From SMWC01 sp045561055 (GTDB taxonomy: Bacteria; Pseudomonadota; Gammaproteobacteria; Steroidobacterales; Rariloculaceae), in the NCBI GenBank assembly GCA_045561055.1, contig JBJKYL010000019.1:1-64000 (forward strand): DNA of 64,000 nt. Reading direction: 5' to 3'. The notes under the pieces were generated by a model. It searched no databases. It had not been told where the DNA came from and saw nothing but the letters and a program-made list of their open reading frames with translations. Shown here in pieces: positions 7,929 through 16,284 of the stretch; position 1 is the first letter of the stretch, and each line of letters begins with the position of its first letter. A program made the position numbers and the translations under genes.

Positions 7929-7939
7929 GGAGACGATAG

Positions 7940-8338
7940 ATGAGCATGACGGATCCTATCTCCGATATGTTGACGCGTATCAGAAACGGCCAGAAGGCAA
8001 AAAAAGGGAAAATATCGATGCCTTCGTCGAAAGTGAAGATTTCGATCGCAAAAGTTTTGGAGGAGGAAGGTTATATTGGCGGTATTGAAATCGAGGCTTA
8101 TGATAGAAATAAACATACGCTCACGTTGACGCTTCGGTACTACGAGGGTGAGCCAGTTATTGAGCGAATCGAGCGGGCTAGCCGGCCGGGCCTAAAAACT
8201 TTTTCTAAATCGAAGGACCTGCCGTTAGTACAGGGAGGGTTTGGGATCGCAATCATATCGACCTCGAGTGGCGTGATGACCGATCGAGCGGCGCGGGCAC
8301 AGGGTCATGGAGGCGAAGTCCTCTGTTTCGTGTCTTGA
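7940..8338 (+). CDS. rpsH: 30S ribosomal protein S8
   Basis: S8 binds the central domain of 16S rRNA and, in enteric bacteria, represses the spc operon. The 132-residue product begins MSMTDPISDMLTRIRNGQ and ends with the conserved block GIAIISTSSGVMTDRAARAQ and GGEVLCFVS. TAAGGAG lies upstream of the ATG at 7940. Whether S8 autoregulation operates here cannot be seen directly. Confidence 0.97.
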   Translation: MSMTDPISDMLTRIRNGQKAKKGKISMPSSKVKISIAKVLEEEGYIGGIEIEAYDRNKHTLTLTLRYYEGEPVIERIERASRPGLKTFSKSKDLPLVQGGFGIAIISTSSGVMTDRAARAQGHGGEVLCFVS

Positions 8339-8359
8339 GCTAGAGATAGAGTATTAACG

Positions 8360-8893
8360 ATGTCTAGAGTTGCGAAAATTCCGGTTGCTGTTGAACAGGG
8401 AGTCGAAGTGAATCTCGCTAATCATGCGCTGACCGTGAAAGGTCCTAAGGGTAGCCTTTCAATGGAATGCCACTCTGAGGTTGAGATAATCAATGACGAT
8501 GCTGGTCTCACGGTAAGCCCGCGTTCTGGTAGCCGCTTCGCTAGGGCGATGGCGGGTACAACGCGTTCTCTGATCAGTAATATGGTAGTGGGCGTTAGCG
8601 CAGGTTTTGAGCGTAAGCTGAGGCTCGTAGGCGTTGGTTACAGGGCTAAGGCTGAAGGAAAGAGGGTTCATCTTGCGCTCGGTTTCTCCCATCCCGTTGT
8701 TCATGTCGTGCCGGAAGATGTCAGTGTAGAGACTCCGACTCAGACGGAAATTCTAGTAAAAGGTATAGACAAACAGAAAGTCGGCCAGGTAGCAGCCGAC
8801 CTTAGAAAATACCGACCGCCAGAGCCCTACAAAGGGAAAGGCGTTCGCTATGAGGACGAGAGAATCGTCTTGAAAGAAGCGAAAAAGAAATAG
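8360..8893 (+). CDS. rplF: 50S ribosomal protein L6
   Basis: L6 lies near the sarcin-ricin loop and the factor-binding site. The 177-residue product has the two repeated alpha-beta domains: VKGPKGSLSME in the first, and GVGYRAKAEGKRVHLALGFS and VKGIDKQKVGQVAADLRKYR in the second. The C-terminal PPEPYKGKGVRYEDE is the PROSITE-type signature. The length is the family norm. Confidence 0.97.
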   Translation: MSRVAKIPVAVEQGVEVNLANHALTVKGPKGSLSMECHSEVEIINDDAGLTVSPRSGSRFARAMAGTTRSLISNMVVGVSAGFERKLRLVGVGYRAKAEGKRVHLALGFSHPVVHVVPEDVSVETPTQTEILVKGIDKQKVGQVAADLRKYRPPEPYKGKGVRYEDERIVLKEAKKK

Positions 8894-8901
8894 GATTTCT
8901 A

Positions 8902-9255
8902 ATGGAAAAGAAAGACAAGCGTCAGCGGAGAGCCAGACGTGCGCGAGCAAAGATCAAACGGCTTGGCATATCGCGTTTGAGTGTGCACCGTACTCCGCGA
9001 CATATTTATGCGCAGATACTGGAGTCCGACGGCTCGAAGGTTATTGCTACGGCATCGACTATCACTAAGGAGCTTCGGAAAGAACTGAAAGTGACGGGAA
9101 ACAAAGCGGCAGCCGAGGCAGTTGGTAAGTTGATAGCCGAACGAGCAAAGGCCGTGGGGGTGGAGCGTGTAGCGTTTGATCGCTCCGGATTTAAGTATCA
9201 CGGTCGCATCAGGGCACTGGCCGATGCTGCTAGAGAGGCAGGCTTGAACTTTTAG
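8902..9255 (+). CDS. rplR: 50S ribosomal protein L18
   Basis: L18 binds 5S rRNA together with L5. The 117-residue product has the basic N-terminal tail DKRQRRARRARAKIKR, the core LSVHRTPRHIYAQILESDG and the C-terminal block VAFDRSGFKYHGRIRALADA with AAREAGLNF. The start ATG lies 9 bases after the rplF stop. Nothing unusual is seen. Confidence 0.97.
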   Translation: MEKKDKRQRRARRARAKIKRLGISRLSVHRTPRHIYAQILESDGSKVIATASTITKELRKELKVTGNKAAAEAVGKLIAERAKAVGVERVAFDRSGFKYHGRIRALADAAREAGLNF

Positions 9256-9270
9256 TTCGGGATATTTCGA

Positions 9271-9759
9271 ATGGCAAAAACAGAAGAACTTCAAGAAAAA
9301 CTCGTCGCAGTTAATCGTGTTTCGAAAGTAGTTAAGGGTGGTAGGCAGTTCGGCTTTACCGCATTGACTGTTGTCGGCGACGGTGAGGGACGCGTTGGGT
9401 ACGGGTACGGTAAGGCACGCGAACTGCCATTAGCAATCCAGAAGGGGATGCAGGCCGCGCGTAAGAACCTGTTCTCAATTCATCTGAAGAACGAGACACT
9501 ACAATACCGTCTTCGTGGGCGTCATGGAGCTACGAGAGTTTTTATGCAGCCTGCCTCTGAAGGTACTGGAATCATAGCCGGTGGTGCGATGCGGGCCGTC
9601 TTCGAGTGTGCGGGTGTGCGAAACGTGCTTGCGAAGAGTTACGGTTCGCGCAATCCGATTAATATTGTTCGCGCAACAGTCAATGCGCTGGCCGATATGC
9701 ATTCGCCTGAACAAGTTGCAGCGAAACGCGGCAAGACAGTAGAAGAAATTCTTGGCTGA
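9271..9759 (+). CDS. rpsE: 30S ribosomal protein S5
   Basis: S5 lies at the mRNA entry site of the 30S subunit and affects decoding fidelity. The 162-residue product has the double-stranded RNA-binding fold with VVKGGRQFGFTALTVVGDGE and GRVGYGYGKARELPLAIQKG, then the C-terminal domain with EGTGIIAGGAMRAVFECAGV and NPINIVRATVNAL. Length is close to 166 in E. coli. rpmD follows after 7 bases. Confidence 0.97.
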   Translation: MAKTEELQEKLVAVNRVSKVVKGGRQFGFTALTVVGDGEGRVGYGYGKARELPLAIQKGMQAARKNLFSIHLKNETLQYRLRGRHGATRVFMQPASEGTGIIAGGAMRAVFECAGVRNVLAKSYGSRNPINIVRATVNALADMHSPEQVAAKRGKTVEEILG

Positions 9760-9766
9760 GATTTAT

Positions 9767-9958
9767 ATGGTGCAGGAAAAGAAAACGTTTATTGTTACGT
9801 TGCTGAAGAGTAAGTTCGGACGGATCCCTGGCCACAAGGAATGTGTACATGGTTTGGGTTTGCGGCGTCGTCATCAGTCAGTCGTAGTTCAGGACACCCC
9901 TGAGAATCGAGGCATGATCAACAAAGTGTCTTATCTCCTGCGTGTTGAGGAAGCTTGA
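9767..9958 (+). CDS. rpmD: 50S ribosomal protein L30
   Basis: L30 is a small 50S protein absent from some bacteria. The open frame reaches back to a TTG at 9752, but the ATG at 9767 gives 63 residues (MVQEKKTFIVTLLKSKFGR) and avoids overlapping rpsE. The motif LGLRRRHQSVVVQDTPENRG and the end INKVSYLLRVEE are typical. The next start, rplO, is one base after the stop. Confidence 0.95.
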   Translation: MVQEKKTFIVTLLKSKFGRIPGHKECVHGLGLRRRHQSVVVQDTPENRGMINKVSYLLRVEEA

Positions 9959-9959
9959 T

Positions 9960-10394
9960 ATGAGATTGAACTCTCTTAAACCCGCTCGTGGTGCTCGCCA
10001 GGACCGCAAGCGAGTTGGGCGTGGACACTCTGCTGGCGGTGGTAAGACCGGTGGTCGCGGCATGAAAGGCCAGCGCTCGCGCTCGGGGGGTTATCACAAG
10101 GTTGGTTTTGAGGGTGGGCAGATGCCCTTGCAACGACGATTGCCGAAAGTCGGATTTTACTCGATGCGCGGAAAGTTTCGCGTGGAAGTGAGACTACATG
10201 AATTGGCGCGGTTTGAAGGGGAAACGGTGGATCTAGCTACCCTAAAGGCAGAACGATTGGTGCCAAAACGAGCGCAGCGGGCCAAAATTATCTTGTCTGG
10301 AAAGCTCGATAAATCTGTAAAAATTGTCGGGGTAGGCGTAACTCCAGGCGCGCGCTTGGCCATTGAAGCGGCCGGCGGCAGTGTTGAGAGTTAG
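9960..10394 (+). CDS. rplO: 50S ribosomal protein L15
   Basis: L15 is a late-assembly 50S protein with a long glycine-rich tail. The ATG at 9960 gives 144 residues, the same length as E. coli L15, beginning MRLNSLKPARGARQ; the frame is open further upstream within rpmD but that part is not coding. The tail GGGKTGGRGMKGQRSRSGG and the globular GGQMPLQRRLPKVGF are clear. secY begins 8 bases downstream. Confidence 0.96.
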   Translation: MRLNSLKPARGARQDRKRVGRGHSAGGGKTGGRGMKGQRSRSGGYHKVGFEGGQMPLQRRLPKVGFYSMRGKFRVEVRLHELARFEGETVDLATLKAERLVPKRAQRAKIILSGKLDKSVKIVGVGVTPGARLAIEAAGGSVES

Positions 10395-10402
10395 GACAAA
10401 AT

Positions 10403-11737
10403 ATGGCTAAAGCAGGCACGGCAAACCCAGCGCAATTACTCGGAGATGCAACACGCTTCACCGAGCTTCGCCAGCGCCTGTTCTTTTTGATCGGCGCACT
10501 GGTTGTTTATCGTTGTGGTACTTTCATACCTGTTCCAGGTATCGATCCACTGGCACTCGAGCAGTTCTTTGAGCAGCAATCCGGAACGATCCTGAGTATG
10601 TTTAATATGTTCTCGGGCGGGGCGTTGTCGCGGCTCTCGATATTTGCGCTCGGAATCATGCCGTATATCTCGGCGTCTATCATTATGCAGATGGCGACTC
10701 ACGTCGTGCCAAGCCTCGGACAGCTTCGTAAGGAAGGTGAAGCGGGACGGCGGAAGATTACCCAATACACGCGATATGGCACGGTCGTGCTATGCTGCTT
10801 TCAGTCCACTGCTGCTGCGACAGCGCTTCAGAATCAGGGCGTTGTAATCAATCCAGGTAGCAGTTTTGTCATCACCGCCGCCATTACACTTGTAACCGGG
10901 ACAATGTTCCTGATGTGGTTAGGTGAGCAAATAACGGAGCGTGGTGTCGGTAACGGTATCTCCATGATCATTTTGGCTAGTATCGTCTCGGGCTTGCCTT
11001 CGGCGATCGGTGGGACGCTCGAACTCGTCAATACCGGGGGAATGAATCAAGCGATGCCGTTTATTCTGGGTATCCTGATACTTGGGGTTACTTTCTTCGT
11101 CGTGTTCATGGAACGAGCTCAGCGCCGTATCACTGTGAATTATGCAAAGCGGCAGCAGGGTAGACGGATGTATGCTGGCCAGACTTCGCACCTGCCGTTC
11201 AAGATCAACATGTCCGGTGTTATACCCCCAATTTTCGCCTCGAGTTTAATTCTTTTCCCAGCAACGATTGCGAGTTGGTTCGGTACGAGCCAGGCTGTGT
11301 CGTGGCTGCAGACGGTAGCCGCTCGTCTCTCACCTGGTCAGCCGTTATACATTGCGATATACGCGGGTTTGATTATATTCTTCTGTTTTTTCTACACGGC
11401 GCTCGTATTCAACTCGAAGGAGACCGCTGATAATTTGAAGAAATCAGGTGCGTTTGTTCCTGGGATAAGACCCGGCCAACAAACGGCAGAATATATTGAC
11501 AAAGTATTGACGCGATTAACGTTTTGGGGAGCAATCTACATCACGGGTGTATGTTTGCTTCCAGAATTCATGATTTTACAGTTCAGCGTGCCGTTTTACT
11601 TCGGTGGGACTTCGTTGTTGATTATTGTCGTTGTTTCCATTGATTTCATGTCACAGTTGCAGGCGCATATGATGAGCCACCAGTATGACGGTTTGCTGAA
11701 AAAAGCAAATCTGCGTGGTGCTGGACGCGCTAGTTAG
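10403..11737 (+). CDS. secY: Preprotein translocase subunit SecY
   Basis: SecY is the channel of the SecYEG translocon in the inner membrane. The 444-residue product is rich in hydrophobic stretches consistent with ten membrane segments. Landmarks are the plug-region GGALSRLSIFALGIMPYISA, the pore-ring-bearing helices, the cytosolic loop PGIRPGQQTAEYIDKVLTRL and the C-terminal segment GTSLLIIVVVSIDFMSQLQA. Its location after rplO in the spc operon is canonical. Confidence 0.97.
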   Translation: MAKAGTANPAQLLGDATRFTELRQRLFFLIGALVVYRCGTFIPVPGIDPLALEQFFEQQSGTILSMFNMFSGGALSRLSIFALGIMPYISASIIMQMATHVVPSLGQLRKEGEAGRRKITQYTRYGTVVLCCFQSTAAATALQNQGVVINPGSSFVITAAITLVTGTMFLMWLGEQITERGVGNGISMIILASIVSGLPSAIGGTLELVNTGGMNQAMPFILGILILGVTFFVVFMERAQRRITVNYAKRQQGRRMYAGQTSHLPFKINMSGVIPPIFASSLILFPATIASWFGTSQAVSWLQTVAARLSPGQPLYIAIYAGLIIFFCFFYTALVFNSKETADNLKKSGAFVPGIRPGQQTAEYIDKVLTRLTFWGAIYITGVCLLPEFMILQFSVPFYFGGTSLLIIVVVSIDFMSQLQAHMMSHQYDGLLKKANLRGAGRAS

Positions 11738-11755
11738 GTAGCGAGGAACCGTACT

Positions 11756-11869
11756 ATGAAAGTTAGAGCATCCGTTAGGAGAATCTGTCGGAACTGCAAA
11801 ATTATTCGGCGTAAACGCGTAGTGCGTGTGATTTGTCCAGATCCGCGCCACAAACAGCGACAAGGTTGA
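11756..11869 (+). CDS. rpmJ: 50S ribosomal protein L36 (zinc-binding form)
   Basis: A 37-codon ORF from ATG 11756 to TGA 11869 between secY and rpsM, where rpmJ is expected. It starts MKVRASVRRICRNCK and ends HKQRQG. The zinc ligands C11, C14, C27 and H32 are all present, so this is the zinc-containing paralogue type. L36 is the smallest 50S protein and helps fold 23S rRNA domain VI. Confidence 0.96.
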   Translation: MKVRASVRRICRNCKIIRRKRVVRVICPDPRHKQRQG

Positions 11870-11879
11870 GGACACAATT

Positions 11880-12236
11880 ATGGCTCGTATAGCAGGGATC
11901 AATATTCCTCCCGGTAAACAGGTGGCAATCGCGTTGACGCATATCTTCGGTGTTGGACATAGCCGCGCACGGCTTTCTTGCCAGGTTGCGGAAATCGATC
12001 CGAAAATGCAGGTTAAGGACCTGAGTGAACCAGAGATTGCGAAACTCAGAGACGTCATAGCGAAATTTACCGTTGAAGGCGATCTCCGCAGAGAAACGGC
12101 GATGAATATTAAGAGACTCATGGATCTTGGTGCGTACCGTGGAGTCCGGCATCGACGTGGATTGCCCTCCAATGGGCAGCGCACGAAAACCAATGCGCGA
12201 ACTCGTAAAGGTCCGCGACGACCGGTCCGGAATTAG
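11880..12236 (+). CDS. rpsM: 30S ribosomal protein S13
   Basis: S13 sits in the 30S head, makes bridges to L5 and contacts P-site tRNA. The 118-residue product begins MARIAGINIPPGKQVAIALT and has the signature LGAYRGVRHRRGLPSNGQR near residue 90, followed by the basic tail TKTNARTRKGPRRPV. It opens the alpha-operon section. The gap to rpsK (43 bases) contains AAGGAGAAGG as a ribosome-binding site. Confidence 0.97.
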   Translation: MARIAGINIPPGKQVAIALTHIFGVGHSRARLSCQVAEIDPKMQVKDLSEPEIAKLRDVIAKFTVEGDLRRETAMNIKRLMDLGAYRGVRHRRGLPSNGQRTKTNARTRKGPRRPVRN

Positions 12237-12279
12237 GTTGATCGGTACTCTGTTGAAGAACGGTAGCTAAGGAGAAGGT

Positions 12280-12666
12280 ATGTCTCAACCAACGAAGGCG
12301 AAGAAGAATGTGAAACGGCAGGTGCTCGATGCCGTTGCACATATTCATGCCTCATTTAACAATACGATTATTACGATTACCGATCGGCAGGGCAATGCGC
12401 TTTCTTGGGCGACTGCGGGGGGATGCGGATTTCGTGGTTCACGCAAAAGTACGCCGTTTGCAGCTCAGGTTGCAGCAGAGCGTGCAGGAACGGCAGCGAA
12501 AGACTACGGAGTGAAGAATGTCGAAGTTCGTGTAAAAGGTCCCGGGCCTGGACGTGAGTCCGCGGTCAGGGCACTGAATGTAGTGGGTTTCAGAGTTACA
12601 CAGATTGAAGACGTAACCCCTATACCTCACAACGGATGTCGCGCACCTAAGCGTCGTCGAGTTTAA
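12280..12666 (+). CDS. rpsK: 30S ribosomal protein S11
   Basis: S11 forms the 30S platform near the E site. The 128-residue product has HIHASFNNTIITITDRQGN, the core GFRGSRKSTPFAAQVAAE and the C-terminal signature TPIPHNGCRAPKRRRV. Length is the family norm. An excellent Shine-Dalgarno (AAGGAG) lies upstream of the ATG, and rpsD follows after 12 bases. Confidence 0.97.
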   Translation: MSQPTKAKKNVKRQVLDAVAHIHASFNNTIITITDRQGNALSWATAGGCGFRGSRKSTPFAAQVAAERAGTAAKDYGVKNVEVRVKGPGPGRESAVRALNVVGFRVTQIEDVTPIPHNGCRAPKRRRV

Positions 12667-12678
12667 CGGAAGCAACTA

Positions 12679-13299
12679 ATGGCGAGATATCGAGGTCCAA
12701 CATGTAAGCTTGCTCGGCGCGAGAGCACAGATTTGTTCTTGAAGAGCGGAATCAAACCTTTAGAGGTGAAGTGTAAGTTGGACGTTCCACCGGGTGGACA
12801 CGGCCAGCGTCGCCCACGCCTGTCCGATTATGGTTTGCAGCTTCGCGAGAAACAGAAGCTGCGTCGGATGTACGGGGTGCTAGAGCGCCAGTTTCGTAAC
12901 TACTATAAAAGCGCTGCAAAAGGACGAGGCTCTACAGGGGAGAATTTACTAAAGATGCTTGAGTCGAGGTTAGATAACGTCGTCTATCGCATGGGTTTCT
13001 CCTCGACGCGTGCGGAGGCCCGTCAACTGGTTAGTCACAAAGGAATCATGCTTAACGAACGTGTAATCAACATACCCTCTTACCAAGTCAAGGCTGGAGA
13101 TAAGATAGCGGTTCGCGAACGCGCGAAAAAACAGACTCGTATCACGGCCGCACTGGATATAGCTACTCAAGTTGGATTACCCGACTGGGTAGATGTAGAT
13201 GACAAGAACATGGTAGGGGTACTTAGGTCACTACCAGAACGGGAAGAGATACTTCCCGATATTAACGAAAACCTGGTAGTCGAGCTGTACTCCAAGTAA
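12679..13299 (+). CDS. rpsD: 30S ribosomal protein S4 (zinc-free type)
   Basis: S4 nucleates 30S assembly and represses the alpha operon in E. coli. The 206 residues begin MARYRGPTCKLARRESTDLF and match E. coli S4 closely in length and in the block GENLLKMLESRLDNVVYRMG. An S4-type RNA-binding domain at about residues 95-160 contains SSTRAEARQLVSHKGIMLN. The N-terminal zinc knuckle of some homologues is absent. rpoA follows, as usual. Confidence 0.97.
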   Translation: MARYRGPTCKLARRESTDLFLKSGIKPLEVKCKLDVPPGGHGQRRPRLSDYGLQLREKQKLRRMYGVLERQFRNYYKSAAKGRGSTGENLLKMLESRLDNVVYRMGFSSTRAEARQLVSHKGIMLNERVINIPSYQVKAGDKIAVRERAKKQTRITAALDIATQVGLPDWVDVDDKNMVGVLRSLPEREEILPDINENLVVELYSK

Positions 13300-13314
13300 C
13301 GCGAGGAATATCAA

Positions 13315-14325
13315 ATGCAGGAATTATCTAACCAATTCTTGCGGCCTAGAGCCGTAAAAGTCGAATCCATTAGCACTAATAGAGCGAGAATTACGATCGA
13401 GCCGTTTGAACGGGGTTTCGGCCACACTCTCGGAAATGCGCTCCGGCGCGTGCTCTTGTCGTCGATGCCAGGTGCGGCATTCGTGGAAGCTGAGATCGAT
13501 GGTGTTTTACACGAGTACACTAGTATTGAGGGCGTCCAAGAGGATGTTGTTGACATTCTTCTCAACCTTAAGTCAGTCGCGATCAAGATGCATTCGCGCG
13601 ACGAAGCCGAATTACATCTGACGAAGAAAGGACCGGGTCCGATCGTAGCTGGCGACATCCTTTGCGATCATGATATCGAGATTGTAAATCCCGATTTCGT
13701 GATAGCAAACCTAACGAGTGATGGGGAACTTCGGGCTCTTTTTAAGGTCATTCGCGGTCGCGGTTATAAGCCAGCCGTGGAGCAGGCGATGTTCGATAAG
13801 GAAACGCGGGCTATCGGTCGGCTACAGTTGGACGCTTCATTCAGTCCTGTTCGTCGTGTTACCTACAGCGTGGAGAGTGCTCGTGTCGAGCAACGTACGG
13901 ATTTAGATAAGCTTATTCTGGACATTGACACCAACGGAACGATTGATCCCGAGGAAGCCATTCGTCGTGCCGGCAGTATACTTAAGAACCAGCTTGATGT
14001 ATTCGTTGATCTTCAGGGCGAGGATGAGATCGGCTTCGGCAGCATTGAGACGGAGATCGATCCAGTGTTAATGCGTCCGGTGGATGAACTAGAACTCACG
14101 GTCAGATCTGCTAACTGTCTAAAAGCCGAGAGCATAAACTACATTGGTGATTTAGTGCAGCGTACGGAAGTGGAGCTCCTGCGTACTCCGAATCTTGGCA
14201 AAAAATCTCTGACTGAGATTAAAGAGATTCTAGAGACTCATGGGCTTTCTCTGGGTACGCAGCTGGAGAATTGGCCGCCACCCGGAGAGACCGATAAAAC
14301 CGAAACCGTATCGGTAGCGTTTTAG
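13315..14325 (+). CDS. rpoA: RNA polymerase alpha subunit
   Basis: Alpha dimerises to start RNA polymerase assembly and its C-terminal domain contacts UP elements and activators. The 336 residues show the N-terminal assembly domain (RITIEPFERGFGHTLGNALR, RRVLLSSMPGAA), a linker, and the C-terminal helix-hairpin domain with SANCLKAESINYIGDLVQRT and TPNLGKKSLTEIKEIL. Ribosome-binding site GCGAGGA precedes the ATG. It lies between rpsD and rplQ, as in other proteobacteria. Confidence 0.97.
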   Translation: MQELSNQFLRPRAVKVESISTNRARITIEPFERGFGHTLGNALRRVLLSSMPGAAFVEAEIDGVLHEYTSIEGVQEDVVDILLNLKSVAIKMHSRDEAELHLTKKGPGPIVAGDILCDHDIEIVNPDFVIANLTSDGELRALFKVIRGRGYKPAVEQAMFDKETRAIGRLQLDASFSPVRRVTYSVESARVEQRTDLDKLILDIDTNGTIDPEEAIRRAGSILKNQLDVFVDLQGEDEIGFGSIETEIDPVLMRPVDELELTVRSANCLKAESINYIGDLVQRTEVELLRTPNLGKKSLTEIKEILETHGLSLGTQLENWPPPGETDKTETVSVAF

Positions 14326-14343
14326 CCCGGGAGATCTAAGCTC

Positions 14344-14736
14344 ATGCGTCATAGGAAATCTGGTCGTAAGCTCGGAAGAAACTCGTCACATCGAATAGCC
14401 ATGTTTAGGAACATGGCTACTTCTTTGCTGCAGCACGAAACGATCAAAACTACTCTTCCTAAGGCGAAGGAACTCCGGCGTGTTGTTGAACCTCTAATAA
14501 CGCTTGCAAAACAGGATGGCGTTTCGCAGCGTCGTTTGGCGTTTGCCCGATTGCGGGATAATGCAGCGGTTGGTAAACTTTTTGATGAGCTTGGACCGCG
14601 GTTTAAAGATCGTCCTGGTGGTTATCTGCGAATTTTAAAAATTGGTCACCGTGCTGGTGATGCTGCACCGATGGCGTTAGTGCAACTCCTCGATCAACCT
14701 AACTCTTCGGAAACTTCGGCTGCAGAAGCGTCTTAG
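14344..14736 (+). CDS. rplQ: 50S ribosomal protein L17
   Basis: L17 is a surface 50S protein near the tunnel exit. The 130-residue product begins MRHRKSGRKLGRNSSHR and contains NMATSLLQHETIKTTLPKAK and GPRFKDRPGGYLRILK, all diagnostic. It is the last gene of the superoperon; a terminator-like hairpin follows 57 bases after the stop. Confidence 0.97.
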   Translation: MRHRKSGRKLGRNSSHRIAMFRNMATSLLQHETIKTTLPKAKELRRVVEPLITLAKQDGVSQRRLAFARLRDNAAVGKLFDELGPRFKDRPGGYLRILKIGHRAGDAAPMALVQLLDQPNSSETSAAEAS

Positions 14737-14792
14737 AAGCGATTTTCGGGTGATAGCCATATCTCTTACCGTGCACTTCGTTTAATGGAGTC

Positions 14793-14820
14793 GCGGTAAA
14801 CTTGCACCGCTGTTTTTATT
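14793..14820 (+). terminator. Rho-independent terminator after rplQ
   Basis: GCGGT (14793-14797) pairs with ACCGC (14806-14810) around an 8-base loop and is followed by TGTTTTTATT. An alternative pairing TTACCG (14766-14771) with CGGTAA (14794-14799) would compete with the terminator stem. It is the first plausible end for the ribosomal operon transcript. Confidence 0.55.
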
Positions 14821-14854
14821 AGCCGCTCTCTGCTGCGCTAGTGGTAAGTTTAGG

Positions 14855-14896
14855 CACTGTGTTTAAGCCGAGCCTTAGATTGTCGGCTTAATAGTG
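14855..14896. terminator. Inverted repeat in the convergent gap, possible bidirectional terminator
   Basis: TTAAGCCGA (14863-14871) and TCGGCTTAA (14883-14891) form a perfect 9-bp stem with an 11-base loop; outer CACT/AGTG can add 4 bp. There is no long T-run on either strand. It lies between the converging rplQ and the kinase-like gene, which makes a termination role likely but unproven. Confidence 0.4.
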
Positions 14897-14922
14897 TCTC
14901 ATAAATGTAACTTGGCTTCGAG

Positions 14923-15633
14923 CTACCGATGGCGTGTCCGATATGTACGGAAAGTTAGCTTTTGCCAGGCAATACGGATGATTCGAGCGATTCGTTCCAA
15001 TTTCATTGGGCGGTAAAGGCTAAGATCATCAACTGCAATTGACTCTAGCCGTCCCTGGTACTTTAGTTTGATCCAGGCGTTATAGTCGTATTGTTTTAAC
15101 CAGCCGAAGTAGAAGCGATTGAGACGTTTTCCATAGGGTTGCCGGAGACAAGCCAAACCGAAATCAATGATGAATGGCTGTTCGTTGGGGCCGACCAGTA
15201 AGTTGTCTTTACGCTTCAAATCACCGTGGGCAACACCAACCGAGTGCATGCCTTTCAGTGTTTTGAGAAGACGATCGAAAAATAGGCCGCGATCCTCAAT
15301 TTCATGCTGGCGAGATCTGTAAGATTGCCCAGAGATATGTTCGAGGACGAGATATTTATTTTCGAGCAAACCTAGACATTGCGGTACACCATCTACGTTT
15401 TGTAAGCGAGCATAAATTTCCCGTTCCCGCCGTAGCGCTGCCTCACCGAACAGTCTCCAGAGGAAAGTGCCTCGCGCTCTTTTCACAACATAGTTTCCGA
15501 AAGGTGTTTCATAGAGATCTACTGATCCTTGATAACCGTCTGCAAGATGTTTCCCGGAGTCTTTCGAGAGATAACTACTTAGCTGCTCAAGTCGAATGGA
15601 CCCAACGTTTCGATCCGAATTTTCAACGTTCAC
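14923..15633 (-). CDS. Small protein-kinase-fold protein (WaaP/Kdo-kinase or RIO-like)
   Basis: The 236-residue product has a short kinase fold: VVKRARG (candidate ATP-binding Lys, about residue 50), the catalytic loop HGDLKRKDNLL and the metal-binding IIDFG. No membrane segment is seen. Small proteobacterial proteins of this type are grouped with lipopolysaccharide (Kdo/WaaP) kinases or RIO-like kinases; the substrate is not predictable. The open frame reaches TTG 15663, but GTG 15633 overlaps the stop of the upstream gene by 4 bases (GTGA) and is the better start. It would be translationally coupled to the methyltransferase-like gene, hinting at a shared envelope target. Confidence 0.75.
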   Translation of the reverse strand: MNVENSDRNVGSIRLEQLSSYLSKDSGKHLADGYQGSVDLYETPFGNYVVKRARGTFLWRLFGEAALRREREIYARLQNVDGVPQCLGLLENKYLVLEHISGQSYRSRQHEIEDRGLFFDRLLKTLKGMHSVGVAHGDLKRKDNLLVGPNEQPFIIDFGLACLRQPYGKRLNRFYFGWLKQYDYNAWIKLKYQGRLESIAVDDLSLYRPMKLERIARIIRIAWQKLTFRTYRTRHR

Positions 15634-16220
15634 GGTAGATGCCAGAATACGTATACGATCCAAAAAACGATAAAGACTAAAATAATGGGTTCGCCGTTCT
15701 GTCGGTAACTTTTCCGGATAGACCAGTTACCTTCGTTTACCGAGCGGAGGTTAGAGACAGTTGGAATCAGAGCTGGTGTACGGGACGACCATTCCTCCCA
15801 GTCACTGCCAAATAGGCGCCGGAGTTTCCGGTCCTCGTATTCAATAGCGGTTGGATAGTAGAACCAGAAAAATATGAAGGCGACGGCCGCTGTCCACCAG
15901 ATTCCGCTAATAGCAGAAAACCCTATAATTATTAGTATGTTGCCCGTGTACAGAGGATGTCGAACTAGAGCGTATGGCCCGTAGGTTGCGAGCTGCTCGT
16001 TTTTAACGATAAAGCCGCTAGCGTAAAGTCGGATCAGCACACCTAGGATGATGAGCGGCGTACCAATTGTCACTAGTACGGTAGTTGGTTCTGCTACGAA
16101 CCCATAGAGTGCGATTAGTACGAACGCGAGTGTCTGCCGCGACGCTTCGTGGTATCGCATTTCTCTAAAAAAGTGCAGCACACCGGAGAGCGGCGCTAGG
16201 TCGTCAGTGCGATGTGACAT
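15630..16220 (-). CDS. Isoprenylcysteine carboxyl methyltransferase (ICMT)-like integral membrane protein
   Basis: The 196-residue product has several hydrophobic segments and the ICMT/phospholipid-methyltransferase signature: GPYALVRHPLYTGN near residue 90 and EYEDRKLRRLFGSDWEEW near residue 130. The family uses S-adenosylmethionine to methylate lipids or prenylated substrates; bacterial members rarely have known substrates. A further hydrophobic segment ends the protein (LVFIVFWIVYVFW). The gene overlaps the kinase-like gene by 4 bases. Confidence 0.75.
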   Translation of the reverse strand: MSHRTDDLAPLSGVLHFFREMRYHEASRQTLAFVLIALYGFVAEPTTVLVTIGTPLIILGVLIRLYASGFIVKNEQLATYGPYALVRHPLYTGNILIIIGFSAISGIWWTAAVAFIFFWFYYPTAIEYEDRKLRRLFGSDWEEWSSRTPALIPTVSNLRSVNEGNWSIRKSYRQNGEPIILVFIVFWIVYVFWHLP

Positions 16221-16284
16221 GGTAATTAGCCTTCAATGGTTGTGATTAGATTTTAAGGTCGTCGGTGCTTCCGACTGACGTTTG

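Noticed and set aside
16225..16284. Hairpin GTCGG/CCGAC after pepQ as a terminator
   Set aside because: A five-base stem followed by a mixed A/T stretch with no T-run on the - strand; too weak to list.
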